Shown: piece after piece, positions 1 through 9,458 of the stretch
How positions within the stretch are numbered: position 1 is the first letter of the stretch
Layout of the letters: every line of letters begins with the position of its first letter
Assembly: GCA_028278645.1 (NCBI GenBank)
Contig: JANQDZ010000007.1
Coordinates: 1-64,000, forward strand
Direction: 5' to 3'
DNA from: Longimicrobiales bacterium
GTDB lineage: Bacteria; Gemmatimonadota; Gemmatimonadetes; Longimicrobiales; Gaopeijiaceae
Length of the DNA: 64,000 nucleotides
Notes under the pieces: generated by a model
Told to the model about the DNA's origin: nothing
The model's database searches: none
Seen by the model: only the letters and a program-made list of their open reading frames with translations
Position numbers and translations under genes: made by a program

Positions 1-405
1 AACGTTCACCACGAGCACGGTGGCATCGACGGTTCACACGGTTACGGCGACCACGGGTGGTAATACGGGTGTGACGCCGAACATCACGACACAGGCGGGT
101 CCTGCCACGAAGTACTTGGTCACGTCGGATGATTACTCGCCTGTGGCGGGTGCCACGGTGAACATCTCGGCCCAACTGGCGGATCAGTATGACAACCCAG
201 TGGCCACAGAGAACGAATCGGTGGCCTGGACGTTCTCGGGAGCTGGTGGGACGGTCAACTCGACCCCGACGCTGACCAACGTCAGTGGGATCGCCACCAC
301 GACGTTCACCACGAGTTCCACGGTCGGGACCGACCATACGGTAACGGCCACCACGGGTGGTAATACGGGTGTGACACCGACGATCACGACGCAGGCAGAC
401 TCTCC
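1..405 (+). repeat. Two copies of a roughly 100-bp repeat, about 300 bp apart
   Basis: Bases 1-100 and 301-400 are near-identical. Both encode TFTTS...HTVTATTGGNTGVTP followed by an ITTQA-type end, and the core ACCACGGGTGGTAATACGGG is exact in both. They mark successive Ig-like domain boundaries. Conservation at DNA level suggests recent domain duplication or gene conversion, so more copies may lie to the left of the window. Confidence 0.8.
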
Positions 406-448
406 TGTCCGACCAACCCCCCACCCGACCCGGCCTGATGCCCACTAG
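2..448 (+). CDS. Ig-like (Big-1/invasin type) repeat protein, C-terminal end only
   Basis: The reading frame is open to the left edge, so only the last 148 codons are present and the true start lies outside the window. The protein is rich in Thr, Val and Gly and shows the alternating beta-strand pattern of bacterial Ig-like domains: one complete unit of about 100 residues (from ATKYLVTSDDYSPVAG through VAWTFSGAGG to the next HTVTATTGG) and the end of a preceding one. Such repeats normally form stalks of secreted or outer-membrane surface proteins. The last residues (SPVRPTPHPTRPDAH) are a Pro-rich tail. It overlaps the FHA gene by 11 bases, suggesting one transcript with the phospho-signalling genes downstream. 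The function of the whole protein cannot be told from this fragment. Confidence 0.75.
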   Translation, partial: TFTTSTVASTVHTVTATTGGNTGVTPNITTQAGPATKYLVTSDDYSPVAGATVNISAQLADQYDNPVATENESVAWTFSGAGGTVNSTPTLTNVSGIATTTFTTSSTVGTDHTVTATTGGNTGVTPTITTQADSPVRPTPHPTRPDAH

Positions 449-995
449 ACGCCCTTCCCCTATCCTTATGAAGGAGGATCCCGAACCCGAGAGGGGGGGG
501 CGGTTTAAGGAATTGTTGAAACGTCTCCGAAAACAAACGAAGCCCGTCCAGGAAGCCCAACGAATACAGGAGGTGCTGGAAGAGGAGGTAAACCCCCCTC
601 CGGGGATGCCGGCCTCGGCTCCGGCTCCCGCGGCTGATCCAGGACATCGAGCCACCGTCCAGCTCCTGCCGGGCCGGCTCGAGCCCCTTATTCCAGAAGT
701 CATCCAACAAGAGGTCCGCTTCCAGAAGGACAATTCCCCTGGAGAGCAGGAGATCACATTGGGCTGGGAGATGGGCGAACCTCCTCATCACGTCCAGCTT
801 GATCACCCGTCGATCCAACCCCTCCACGCGAAGATGACTTTTCAACAGGGCCGTTGGATGATCGAGAGTCTGGTCCCCGACGATCCGGTGGAGGTCAACG
901 GGACCCCTGTCCCCGCACCGAGCGGCCCATACCTGCTAGCCAGCGGAGATCAGGTCCGCATCGGTGAAGCCCTCTTCCGGTTCCATTTCCCATGA
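438..995 (+). CDS. FHA-domain protein
   Basis: 185 aa. The N-terminal 90 residues are charged, then Pro/Ala-rich, and look disordered. Residues about 95-185 resemble a forkhead-associated domain: a strand with ITLGWE, then a Ser/His-containing segment LDHPSIQPLHAKM that matches the phosphothreonine-binding loops, VEVNGTPV as the usual N-G turn, and the closing LASGDQVRIGEALFRF. FHA domains bind phosphothreonine, fitting the PP2C phosphatase and Ser/Thr kinase encoded next. No signal peptide, so probably cytosolic. The stop codon overlaps the phosphatase start by 4 bases (ATGA). The start at 438 overlaps the preceding gene; an in-frame ATG at 468 is an alternative, and neither has a clear Shine-Dalgarno. 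FHA assignment by motif reading only. Confidence 0.78.
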   Translation: MPTRRPSPILMKEDPEPERGGRFKELLKRLRKQTKPVQEAQRIQEVLEEEVNPPPGMPASAPAPAADPGHRATVQLLPGRLEPLIPEVIQQEVRFQKDNSPGEQEITLGWEMGEPPHHVQLDHPSIQPLHAKMTFQQGRWMIESLVPDDPVEVNGTPVPAPSGPYLLASGDQVRIGEALFRFHFP

Positions 996-1903
996 GCACC
1001 CCCTTCGGACCCTACCGGAGCGGCCACCATACCCATGAGGGGCCGCGGGACACCAATCAGGACACCGTACTGTCCATCGCCTTATCAGAGGACCGGTGGC
1101 TTTTGGCTGTGGCCGACGGTATGGGGGGCCTGGAAGAGGGAGAGCTGGCGAGCAAGACGGCCCTGGGTACCCTCTACAAAAGCCTTCTGGGAGGGGCGGA
1201 CCTGGTTCCCGCCGTCCAGGAGGCCAACCGGGCTGTCGAGCAGGAAGCTCAGGGCCGGCAAATGGGCACGACCCTGGTGGCCGCCGTAGTCTCTGGCACA
1301 CGAGCCGAGATCGTGAACGTTGGGGACAGCCGGGCTTATCAGTCCGACCTCTTGGGCCTGATCCAGATCACCCAGGACCACACGATGGCCTATGAGGCGG
1401 AGAGGGACGGATCCCTTCCCTTTGGAGGCATCGATGACGAATCCGGGCGCTGGGGATCGGCACTGGCCCGTTATCTTGGGTCCGGGGGAGAGATCCAGGT
1501 CGACCGGTTCGGACCCTTGGATCTGCTCGAAGGGGGTTGGTTACTTTTGTGTAGTGACGGTCTTCACGGGGTCCTCTCGGTCGATGACATCGATTCAGTC
1601 CTGGTTGAGCATTCTGACCCAGGTGAGGCCGCAGTAGCCTTGGTGGAGGAGGCGTTAGCCAGAAAGACCGGCGACAACGTGTCGGTAGCCTTGTTTCATT
1701 GGCCGGACTCCTCCCCGGTCCAGCGGCCATCAGTTCAACGCCGGCCGAGGAGCTCCGGATCCCGTGGGGAGAAGATCCTCATCAGCACGAGAAAAAACCG
1801 GTCTTCCCGAAAGGTGCTGAGACTGGCGTTTAGGACCTTCTTGATACTTATTCCCTTGGCAGCTGCCTTGTACTTCCTCCGGGACTGGGCTCTGTCCCTT
1901 TAG
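992..1903 (+). CDS. PP2C-family protein serine/threonine phosphatase, membrane-anchored
   Basis: 303 aa. Shows the metal-binding landmarks of PPM/PP2C phosphatases in order: RDTNQD near residue 18, VADGMGG near 40, GTTLVAAVV near 92, NVGDSRAY near 109, QITQDHT near 125, CSDGLHG near 187 and DNVSVALF near 230. These place the acidic metal ligands needed for dephosphorylating Ser/Thr. After the catalytic domain comes a basic linker (residues 245-275) and one hydrophobic segment at the C-terminus (FRTFLILIPLAAALYF), so the enzyme is probably tethered to the inner membrane with its domain in the cytosol. It starts inside the FHA stop codon and ends 9 bases before the kinase, making it the likely antagonist of that kinase. 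Confidence 0.93.
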   Translation: MSTPFGPYRSGHHTHEGPRDTNQDTVLSIALSEDRWLLAVADGMGGLEEGELASKTALGTLYKSLLGGADLVPAVQEANRAVEQEAQGRQMGTTLVAAVVSGTRAEIVNVGDSRAYQSDLLGLIQITQDHTMAYEAERDGSLPFGGIDDESGRWGSALARYLGSGGEIQVDRFGPLDLLEGGWLLLCSDGLHGVLSVDDIDSVLVEHSDPGEAAVALVEEALARKTGDNVSVALFHWPDSSPVQRPSVQRRPRSSGSRGEKILISTRKNRSSRKVLRLAFRTFLILIPLAAALYFLRDWALSL

Positions 1904-1912
1904 CCACGACTG

Positions 1913-4816
1913 ATGAAAGATCCCGATCAGCTAAAAGAAGCCATCGAGTCCCTCGGCGGGGAATTCGAGTTGGTGCGTGAGCTCGGTCAAGGCGCCACAG
2001 CCGTGGTGTACCTTCTCCGAGACCACGCCCTCGATCGGGATGTGGCGATGAAGATCATCCGGGCAACTTTCGCCGGGGATGACGAGGCCATTGCCCGGCT
2101 TCAACGGGAAGCCCGTCTGGTTGCCCAGCTGACCCACCCCAACATCGTCAGTTTGTACAATACCCATCGCCTCTCCGATGGAAGTTTTGCCCTCTTTATG
2201 GAGCACGTCCCAGGCCGAAACCTGAAGGAACTCCTCCAGGAAGAGGGGGCATTCCCCGTGCCGAAGGCGCTCAGAGTCCTGCGGGACATCGCCTCCGCTC
2301 TGGCATACGCCCATCGACGACGCATCGTACACCGGGATGTAAAGCCCGAAAACATCTATATCGATGAAGAAGTTGGAGCAGCCCGGTTGGCGGACTTCGG
2401 CGTGGCACGTCCCTGGGACCAGGACGCACGGCTGACCCTGCCGGGAGCCTCCCTGGGTACACCGGCCTACATGTCTCCCGAGCAGATCGATGGACAGGAG
2501 GTGGACGGGCGAAGTGACGTTTACAGCCTGGGTTTGGTGGGCTACGAGATCCTCCTCGGACACCACCCTTGGGAGGGAGAAAACGTCTTCACCATCATCT
2601 ACCGCCAAAAAAATGATGAGCTCCCGCTGGAATCCCTCGGGCTGGGTGATTATCCGGCGTTGATGACGACCCTGCAAAAAGCCCTCGAGAAGGACCCGGA
2701 GAGGAGACTCGAGTCCGCCGTCGCATTCTTGGAATGCCTCTCGGAGGTGGACGGGTCCAAGGTGCCTTTGGCTCCCACCGGCCCGGAGCTCGACGACAGT
2801 CTAAAAGCGGAGGATACCCTTTCCCCGGTGGACTGGGATACCGTCGAGGTCACGCCTGAAGCCGGCGGGCCCGTCCCTGTAACCGTCCCGGGCATAGGGG
2901 ATGAACTGAAGGAAAAGGATGGCCCAGTGCTGGGAGTCAGGCCAACCCCCGTATGGAGGCGCTGGGGGTTGCCTTTGGTGGGAGCTTTGGCTCTGGCCTC
3001 CTTCGGAATCAGCAAATGGCAGCCGTGGGACAGGCCGACCGCAGATCCGGGGGCTTTTATCCCCATCACACCTCCTCCGACCGAAACCACGGGACCCGGG
3101 AATCAGCCCGAGAGCGAGACCGACGCGGGCACGGCAGGCCTCCACGCTGCCGAAGAGTCGATTCCGCCCGGGACCGTCGGCTCGATTATTCCCCTCCAGG
3201 TCAGGGCTATCGACTCAGACGGGGCTCCGATGGTCGATACTCTGGTGTTTTACAGCGTGGCAGAGGGAGACGGGGTTTTGGAGGAGGAAGAGGCCCGGAC
3301 TGACGTGGATGGTCTCGCAGTAGCCAGCCTCCGGCTTCCCAACCGCCCCGGGAGCGTCATCGTACAAGCTCAAGTGTCCGGCGCCGACACCCTCCAGACT
3401 CAGTTCGCCCTGGTTGCTCTGCCGGGGGCTCCCGTGAGGGTGGTATCGATTCAGGGTGACGGCCAAAGCGCCGCCCCGGGTGAAGGCCTCTCCGACGTCT
3501 TGAGCGTGAGGGTCCTGGACCAGTTTGGGAACTCCGTCCCCGGAGTGGAAGTGCTGTTCAGCGTCCTACAGGGTGGTGGTAGCGTCGCACCCACATCGAG
3601 CCAGACCGATGACCAAGGACGGGCCTTCGCTGGCTGGACCCTAGGAGATGCCGCCGGTGCTCAGCTGGTGGCGGCCAGAGTCCCGGGAGCCGAGGACGCC
3701 CTCCTCACCTTTCAAGCCACCGCTGTGGCTGTTGTCCAGGCCGAGCCCGAGCCTCCACCGCCGGAACCGGAAACCCGTGGAACACCGAGAACCGGACCGG
3801 TCACGGTGGAGGCAAGAACCTTCACGGTGGGCGCGACCCAGGTCTGCCACCTGGTGGAGGGGATCGCCATCTGCCGGGGGGCAACCGATCGGGGTCAAGG
3901 CGGCGACCGGTCCTTGACAGGGCTGATAGCGTTGGTCACCGGGACCTCCCACGCCTGCGGCCTTGATGCGACGGGTGGAGCGTGGTGTTGGGGGGCCAAT
4001 GAATCCGGGCAGCTTGGAGATGGGACCAGAACGGATAGACGTCCGGCCGGTGGGGTGGATACGGATGCCCGGTTCTCCGTTCTGGCTGGGGGCCGATATC
4101 ACACCTGCGGTTTGGGTGCCGGTGGGCAGGCGAGCTGTTGGGGTCGAAACCTGAAAGGACAACTGGGAACCGGATCAAGGGATGACGAACGGCGACCCGC
4201 CGTCGTTTCGGGGAACCGTTCCTTCCAGGGCCTGGTCGCTGGCTGGGAACACACCTGCGCCTGGGCTTCCGGAGCGGCGCACTGTTGGGGATCCAACTCC
4301 CACGGGCAGCTGGGCGACGGCACCCAGGTGGACCGTCTCGCGCCAACCAGGGTCCCGGGCACTCTTACCTCCTTGGTAGCTGGAGCCCGCCACACGTGCG
4401 GCATCAGTGGATCGGAGGTTCTCTGTTGGGGGGACAACGGGTCTGGACGCCTAGGTGACGGGACCACTGAAAACCGATCCTCCCCGGTGGCGGTCCAAGG
4501 CCTTCCTGGCCCCCCCCGTACCCTGGCGGCCGGGGCTGCCCATACCTGTGCGGTCCTCACCGACAGGTCGGTATACTGCTGGGGCCAAAACCGTTTCGGA
4601 CAGCTGGGTGACGGAACGACCACGAACCGGGTATCCCCGGTGGCGGTTTCGACAAGCCTCGAGTTCGTGGCGCTCTACGCCGGGGGGGGCGTCACCTGCG
4701 GTTTCGCCCGAGACGGGTCGGAGTACTGCTGGGGCCAGAACGACACCGGGCAACTGGGCGACGGGACTCAGACCAACCGATCGGTTCCCACCCGAGTCGG
4801 GGGGAATCTCCCCTAA
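1913..4816 (+). CDS. Receptor-type Ser/Thr protein kinase with Ig-like domains and an RCC1 propeller
   Basis: 967 aa. Residues 1-280 are a complete PknB-like kinase: glycine loop GQGATAVVY (25-33), catalytic Lys47 in AMKII, HRDVKPEN with Asp142, DFG at 161-163, and SPEQ as the APE equivalent. A linker leads to one transmembrane segment (351-367). The outside part has two Ig-like domains (about 410-500 and 508-605, the latter with VRVLDQFGN as in Big-1), a Pro/Glu hinge, and from 640 seven RCC1/BNR-like repeats with consensus HTCGL...CWGxNxxGQLGDGT. Most repeats carry a Cys pair, which could form disulfides outside the cell. It is the last gene of the FHA-PP2C-kinase set. The ligand is unknown. 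Its stop overlaps the stop of the convergent gene (shared CTAA). Confidence 0.93.
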   Translation: MKDPDQLKEAIESLGGEFELVRELGQGATAVVYLLRDHALDRDVAMKIIRATFAGDDEAIARLQREARLVAQLTHPNIVSLYNTHRLSDGSFALFMEHVPGRNLKELLQEEGAFPVPKALRVLRDIASALAYAHRRRIVHRDVKPENIYIDEEVGAARLADFGVARPWDQDARLTLPGASLGTPAYMSPEQIDGQEVDGRSDVYSLGLVGYEILLGHHPWEGENVFTIIYRQKNDELPLESLGLGDYPALMTTLQKALEKDPERRLESAVAFLECLSEVDGSKVPLAPTGPELDDSLKAEDTLSPVDWDTVEVTPEAGGPVPVTVPGIGDELKEKDGPVLGVRPTPVWRRWGLPLVGALALASFGISKWQPWDRPTADPGAFIPITPPPTETTGPGNQPESETDAGTAGLHAAEESIPPGTVGSIIPLQVRAIDSDGAPMVDTLVFYSVAEGDGVLEEEEARTDVDGLAVASLRLPNRPGSVIVQAQVSGADTLQTQFALVALPGAPVRVVSIQGDGQSAAPGEGLSDVLSVRVLDQFGNSVPGVEVLFSVLQGGGSVAPTSSQTDDQGRAFAGWTLGDAAGAQLVAARVPGAEDALLTFQATAVAVVQAEPEPPPPEPETRGTPRTGPVTVEARTFTVGATQVCHLVEGIAICRGATDRGQGGDRSLTGLIALVTGTSHACGLDATGGAWCWGANESGQLGDGTRTDRRPAGGVDTDARFSVLAGGRYHTCGLGAGGQASCWGRNLKGQLGTGSRDDERRPAVVSGNRSFQGLVAGWEHTCAWASGAAHCWGSNSHGQLGDGTQVDRLAPTRVPGTLTSLVAGARHTCGISGSEVLCWGDNGSGRLGDGTTENRSSPVAVQGLPGPPRTLAAGAAHTCAVLTDRSVYCWGQNRFGQLGDGTTTNRVSPVAVSTSLEFVALYAGGGVTCGFARDGSEYCWGQNDTGQLGDGTQTNRSVPTRVGGNLP

Positions 4817-7800
4817 GAAGCCGATCCCGGCCCAGCATCGAGGAACCGGACCAGTCCACCCCACTCCTCATCCAGCCTGAACCCATGAGCCCGCAGGAAG
4901 GGCCTCGAGATGAAGTGCGTGTTGATCGTCCTCACACCCAGCGATTTCAGTCGCAAGCTGAAATCCTCCAGAAGTTCGCCACCCAGGCCGTTCCCCCTCA
5001 ACGCCGCTGAGATGACCAATCCATCCATGTGAGCCACTTCGGGCTCGAGCGTTTTGTAACAGATCCCGCCTACGATCCGATCCTCGCCGTCGATGGCCAG
5101 CAGGTATCTGGCCTGATCAGAGAGGCTGAGGGGCATGCCCGAATCCAGATATAGCCGGTAAAGGCGCCCGATCTCCGCTGGATCGATGGGTTCTCTGACC
5201 GTAAAAACATCCCCTCGGTCATCGGTGACCTCAGACCTGACGACGACCTTGCCCCTCTCCTGGTCCCCGACAGCCATCACGTCCACCGGCCGGGTCCGAC
5301 GACCAGCGGGGAAGACCATATGGCTGAATACCAGGCGGTCCGCCTCTTCCGGAAGGGTGGCCTGCAGGTCGGACAGCTCCATCATGTGGGTGGGCCGTTG
5401 CCATTGATTCCGGAACATCTTCTTGACAAGCCGATCAAAAGCAGCGCTCACCTCGGGACCTGATTGGGCGAAGTAGGTCCGTCGGTACAGGTAGTACCGC
5501 CCCAAGTCTCCGAACTCCTCCAACCTGTAAAGCTGGTTGAGCTCACTGACCTGTCGCTCCCGGGCAAACGCCGTGGCTCGAGGGTTCGAACGCTCCCATT
5601 CCTCGTATCGCTCCACAGCGCATTGCAGCGGAAGGGGATTCCGGTACTCCTCATCCAAGGCAACCAGGTAATCGGCGAGTTTCTCCTCCACCTCCCAACC
5701 GGGGTCCGGTTCCGGGACTCCGTCCCGGGCGAGGCGTTCTTTGAGTTCCTGGAGGAAAGCCCGGCCCTCCTCTACGCCCAACGCCTCTATGGCGGCGTCA
5801 AAAAGCCAGCATACGTCCAAATCCGACCGAGTCTGGGGGTAGTAACTGAACGTGGGGAAATAGAAGTTCTTCAGCATCGGCCCCACCAAGGAGAGCGGGC
5901 CGGTGTAGGGGCGGATCCCGGCCAGGGTAAGGATGGTCCCCCCGGACCGGAAGTCCGGGGCCGGGACCATGACGTTGGCGGGCGTAATGGGGCCCGGGAT
6001 AATGCGCCTGCTACTCAGCTGCCATCCCCGGAAAAAAGCGGCCATGCCCCTGACGAAGAGATTCCGCCAATGCCGTTGGGTGGGGTGGAACCCCACAAAT
6101 CCCTCGCCACTCAGCTCACGAACCCGCTCCCAGACCGTGAGGTCGTTCACCAAAGCCATGGAAAACGCCCCCAACTCTGGCCGATAGCACCCGAACTGCC
6201 GAACTACCGGTGGACTATCGGCCCCTCCCCCCAGGGCGAGCATCCAATAGGTGGTTTCAAGTACGGTGGCCTCTTCCCTGTCCGTGGCCATTCCAAGCAA
6301 CAGGTCGTAGTGCTTTCCGTCTTTGGTGTTGACGCTCATGCGGTACACACGGTTCTCGAGAATCGAGAAGACCTGGGCAATCCAGATGCCATTGGATGGA
6401 ATCTCCCCCACCTCCACCCCGCGGTCCTCAAAAGCCAACATGATGGATTGTTTGAGGAAGGTCGTGCCCACCAGCGCTTTTTCGAGGGCCCGGATCTCTT
6501 CGGCTGATAGGCGATCCTGGAAGACGATCTTGCCCTCCCATTTGTCGGGCTCGTTATCCGGCGTGGTTTCCTGTAGGTGGCCCTCGAACCACTCCACCAT
6601 CCGGTCCAAATGCCCCCGGGCCCTCTGGGACAACTCAGGGTCCGCCTGGTGCAACACCCATGCGACGAGTTCGGCTCGAACCTGCGGATAAAAGGCCGGG
6701 TGGTGGTGAACGAAGGTCTCCAGAAGGGCAAAAATTCCGTCCATCTGATCCCGAAGGGATGGCGGGGCCGGCCAGGAAAGCTGTCTGCGGTAGCGCTGCA
6801 GGCGTCTCCTCAGGGCGTCGAGGCGGAAGCGTTCGATCTTCGCATTCGCAATGGCCTCGATGCTTTCCTCGGACAGGAACGGAAGTCCGGAAAGAAGGAA
6901 AGACGGAAGCTCCTGGGAATAGTCCGGAACCGGGCCAGCAAGGAGGAAGATCTTGTAGGCCAGTGCCCGTAGTTCCAGATCCGGGTGCCGTGCCAGTGCC
7001 TCCAGACGCCGGTGAATGGCTCTGCTCAACCGGAGGCTCGTCTCCTTCAAGAGTGATTCCAATCCCTCGACGGCTTTTAAGGCACCATGCGTCGGCGCGA
7101 AAAGTCCCAACGTACAGAGGCGGTTTACCTCGATGAGGGCAGGGTCCCGGATTGCCGTCGGCGTCACGGTGACACCGGGTGTATAGTCACCCTCCTGCCG
7201 CCATGGGATGAACACCTGGGGAGACACTCGTTTCAGCGGGAGGTCCCAGCCTTCCTTGCAGGGACAGAATGCGATGAGTGACGGGTTTGCCAGCCAGAGG
7301 ATGGGCTGGCGGGCGAATTGCCCCAGGTCCACTAGATCCCCTTCGATCTGGTATTCCAGGTCCCCGATCTGAACCGCCGTCGGATCCAGGCCTCTGTCAA
7401 AAGAGAGGAACCGCTGGGCGCGCCGGTTCAGGAGGCCGTCAGCGTGAGCCACAATCTCGGGCTCGAGGATTCCAAGGTCCCGGAAGAACCAGCGGGGGAT
7501 TCGGACCTTCAGCCCAGCGACTTCGAGCTCCACGAAGTCCCGCTCATACAGAGTTTCTATTGTGTCCCGGAAGTTCTCCTCGATGGTTTTTCGCTGGAAA
7601 GAACCCTTCGGAGTCAGCTCTCCCCTGTCCCGCTCGAAATCTCTGTCGAGGACCGCAAAGTTCACAACCCGCTCATAGGGAGCGAGACCCTGGTTGGCGG
7701 TGGAGACGACCTGCTGGAAATACTCCGCGGTTTGCTCGGAGTCCGGACCTCCGCTCAGGACGGGATCCTCGAGATCCGGAACGATCAGGAGGACGTTGTA

Positions 7801-9420
7801 TTCTCGGCCATCTCCTACCAGGAAGCTCCGAGTGATCCCGGGAACGTGGGCTAACTTCTGTTCGATAGCCCCGGGAGCTACGGTCTGGCCCTTACTGTTC
7901 TTGTAGATGTCCTTGATGCGGTCGACGATCTCGAAGTGCCCACTCTCCCGCTTTTTGAAGATGTCGCCGGTGGGGAGCCAATACCCATCGCCGGGAGCCG
8001 GCGGAGGATCCCCCAGGTAGCGTGCGACATAGTGCCCGGAGATCTGCAGTTCGCCTTGGTCGCTCAACCTCGCTTCCAGCCCGGGCAAGGGGATCCCGAC
8101 ACTGTTGTCTTCGTACTCCCCGGGGGGCGTCATGGTGATCCCACCGGTGGCTTCGGTCATCCCGAAGCCACTGCAAAGTTCGACGCCGTGCCGCTGAAAA
8201 AAATGGAACGCTGCCGGTTCCAGGGCCCCGGCCGCCGAGAGGCCCCATCGGAGCCGGTCACCTACGACCTTCCGAAAAGCCTCCTCGCTTCCCGACCGGT
8301 CCTGGGTGGCGTCCATCTCCGCCAGGCATCGTTCTTTGGTTTGTTGCCACCGGCGGGGGATGCTGATCATCCCCGTTGGGCGGGTTTCCCTGAACCCCGC
8401 CAAAAGCGTTTCGAACGATGGGTTCCCGGAGAAGACGTACGTACCCCCCCAGAAGATCATCCCCATCATCTCCAGGTACCGGCCAAAGGTGTGGTACAAG
8501 GGGAGAAAGCAGAACAAGAGCTCGTCCCGTCCAACCTTCGGTAGAGCAGCCGCACGAGCGAACCGTTTGGAGATCAGGCTGTAGACGGTATACTGGACCC
8601 CCTTCGGCTTCCCGGTGCTCCCCGAGGTGAACATGACCGTGGCCAGGTCCGTGAGCTTCCGCCGAGGCCGAGCTTCCAGGATCTCATCCACCTGCTCCCA
8701 CCCCAACCGAGCCATGGACTCTCCCAGGCGTGATTCGGAAGAGCCAGGTGTATCAGCGTCGGGATCCAGGACGAAGACGTGGAACGGTTGTTTGGTGAGA
8801 GGCCTGGCCGAATCGAGGCGATCCCGCAGTTCTTCCGTTTCCACGACCACGGTGTTGATCTGCAGTTGGTCGAAGATCCACCCCAGCGTTTCCGGGTTGA
8901 AATGGGGATTGAGAGGCGTGACAAGGATGTCGTAGGCCAAGCAGGCCAGGTCACAGCAAGCCGAATCCAGGGAATTCTCAGAAACGATCGCCACCCTCGG
9001 TGGCTCGGGCTGATTGGACCAGAAGAGGGCCGCCATGGTCCGCATTCGGCGGAGAATGTTTTGGTAGGACCACAGCCGGGCCTCTCTGCCCTCCATTTCC
9101 TGAAAGAGTGTCCTCTCAGGGTGTTCCCTGACCCTTTGTTCGAAGAGGGCTTCCAGGCCGAATTGAGATTCCTGAATAACGGTGAATGTAGTTTCGGCCC
9201 AACGCATGCGCGTGGCCGGATCTGGGAGGGCCAGCAGGAAGTCGGGTCGGCGGGTCTCATTCAGGTACCGGTGCCAAAGCTCCTTCGGTACCTCGCAGTC
9301 ACTCTCACCGCCCAGGAGGTCCTCAGCGGCTTCCAGAAGAGCCAGCGCCGGCTCGGGGGACCCCAGCTCCGCCAACCACACACCAAGCCGCTTTTCGAGT
9401 TTCCCCTGCCCTTCGGGCAT
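4813..9420 (-). CDS. Giant fusion: acyl-CoA synthetase-like (AMP-binding) + unknown middle + GNAT acetyltransferase
   Basis: 1535 aa. Residues about 85-620 are an ANL-superfamily adenylating enzyme: P-loop TSGSTGKPKG (265-274), GFGMTEATGG, a TGD motif (WLPTGDIF), and IVDRIKDIYKNSKGQTVAP carrying the hinge, as in long-chain acyl-CoA synthetases. Residues about 620-1350 match nothing I recognise. The first part is helical; the second (YRMSVNTKDGKHYDLLLGM ... PGPITPANVMVP) has a faint kinase- or phosphotransferase-like look that I would not assert. The last 170 residues look like a GNAT N-acetyltransferase with the acetyl-CoA loop as RGNGLGGELL. No signal peptide. It could activate a carboxylic acid and modify a bound substrate in one polypeptide, but substrate and product are unknown. 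Convergent with the kinase gene, overlapping by 4 bases. Confidence 0.85.
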   Translation of the reverse strand: MPEGQGKLEKRLGVWLAELGSPEPALALLEAAEDLLGGESDCEVPKELWHRYLNETRRPDFLLALPDPATRMRWAETTFTVIQESQFGLEALFEQRVREHPERTLFQEMEGREARLWSYQNILRRMRTMAALFWSNQPEPPRVAIVSENSLDSACCDLACLAYDILVTPLNPHFNPETLGWIFDQLQINTVVVETEELRDRLDSARPLTKQPFHVFVLDPDADTPGSSESRLGESMARLGWEQVDEILEARPRRKLTDLATVMFTSGSTGKPKGVQYTVYSLISKRFARAAALPKVGRDELLFCFLPLYHTFGRYLEMMGMIFWGGTYVFSGNPSFETLLAGFRETRPTGMISIPRRWQQTKERCLAEMDATQDRSGSEEAFRKVVGDRLRWGLSAAGALEPAAFHFFQRHGVELCSGFGMTEATGGITMTPPGEYEDNSVGIPLPGLEARLSDQGELQISGHYVARYLGDPPPAPGDGYWLPTGDIFKKRESGHFEIVDRIKDIYKNSKGQTVAPGAIEQKLAHVPGITRSFLVGDGREYNVLLIVPDLEDPVLSGGPDSEQTAEYFQQVVSTANQGLAPYERVVNFAVLDRDFERDRGELTPKGSFQRKTIEENFRDTIETLYERDFVELEVAGLKVRIPRWFFRDLGILEPEIVAHADGLLNRRAQRFLSFDRGLDPTAVQIGDLEYQIEGDLVDLGQFARQPILWLANPSLIAFCPCKEGWDLPLKRVSPQVFIPWRQEGDYTPGVTVTPTAIRDPALIEVNRLCTLGLFAPTHGALKAVEGLESLLKETSLRLSRAIHRRLEALARHPDLELRALAYKIFLLAGPVPDYSQELPSFLLSGLPFLSEESIEAIANAKIERFRLDALRRRLQRYRRQLSWPAPPSLRDQMDGIFALLETFVHHHPAFYPQVRAELVAWVLHQADPELSQRARGHLDRMVEWFEGHLQETTPDNEPDKWEGKIVFQDRLSAEEIRALEKALVGTTFLKQSIMLAFEDRGVEVGEIPSNGIWIAQVFSILENRVYRMSVNTKDGKHYDLLLGMATDREEATVLETTYWMLALGGGADSPPVVRQFGCYRPELGAFSMALVNDLTVWERVRELSGEGFVGFHPTQRHWRNLFVRGMAAFFRGWQLSSRRIIPGPITPANVMVPAPDFRSGGTILTLAGIRPYTGPLSLVGPMLKNFYFPTFSYYPQTRSDLDVCWLFDAAIEALGVEEGRAFLQELKERLARDGVPEPDPGWEVEEKLADYLVALDEEYRNPLPLQCAVERYEEWERSNPRATAFARERQVSELNQLYRLEEFGDLGRYYLYRRTYFAQSGPEVSAAFDRLVKKMFRNQWQRPTHMMELSDLQATLPEEADRLVFSHMVFPAGRRTRPVDVMAVGDQERGKVVVRSEVTDDRGDVFTVREPIDPAEIGRLYRLYLDSGMPLSLSDQARYLLAIDGEDRIVGGICYKTLEPEVAHMDGLVISAALRGNGLGGELLEDFSLRLKSLGVRTINTHFISRPFLRAHGFRLDEEWGGLVRFLDAGPGSAS

Positions 9421-9458
9421 TCGCCGATCTCCTTCTCAGTGTGGTCCTTCTTGTTTAA

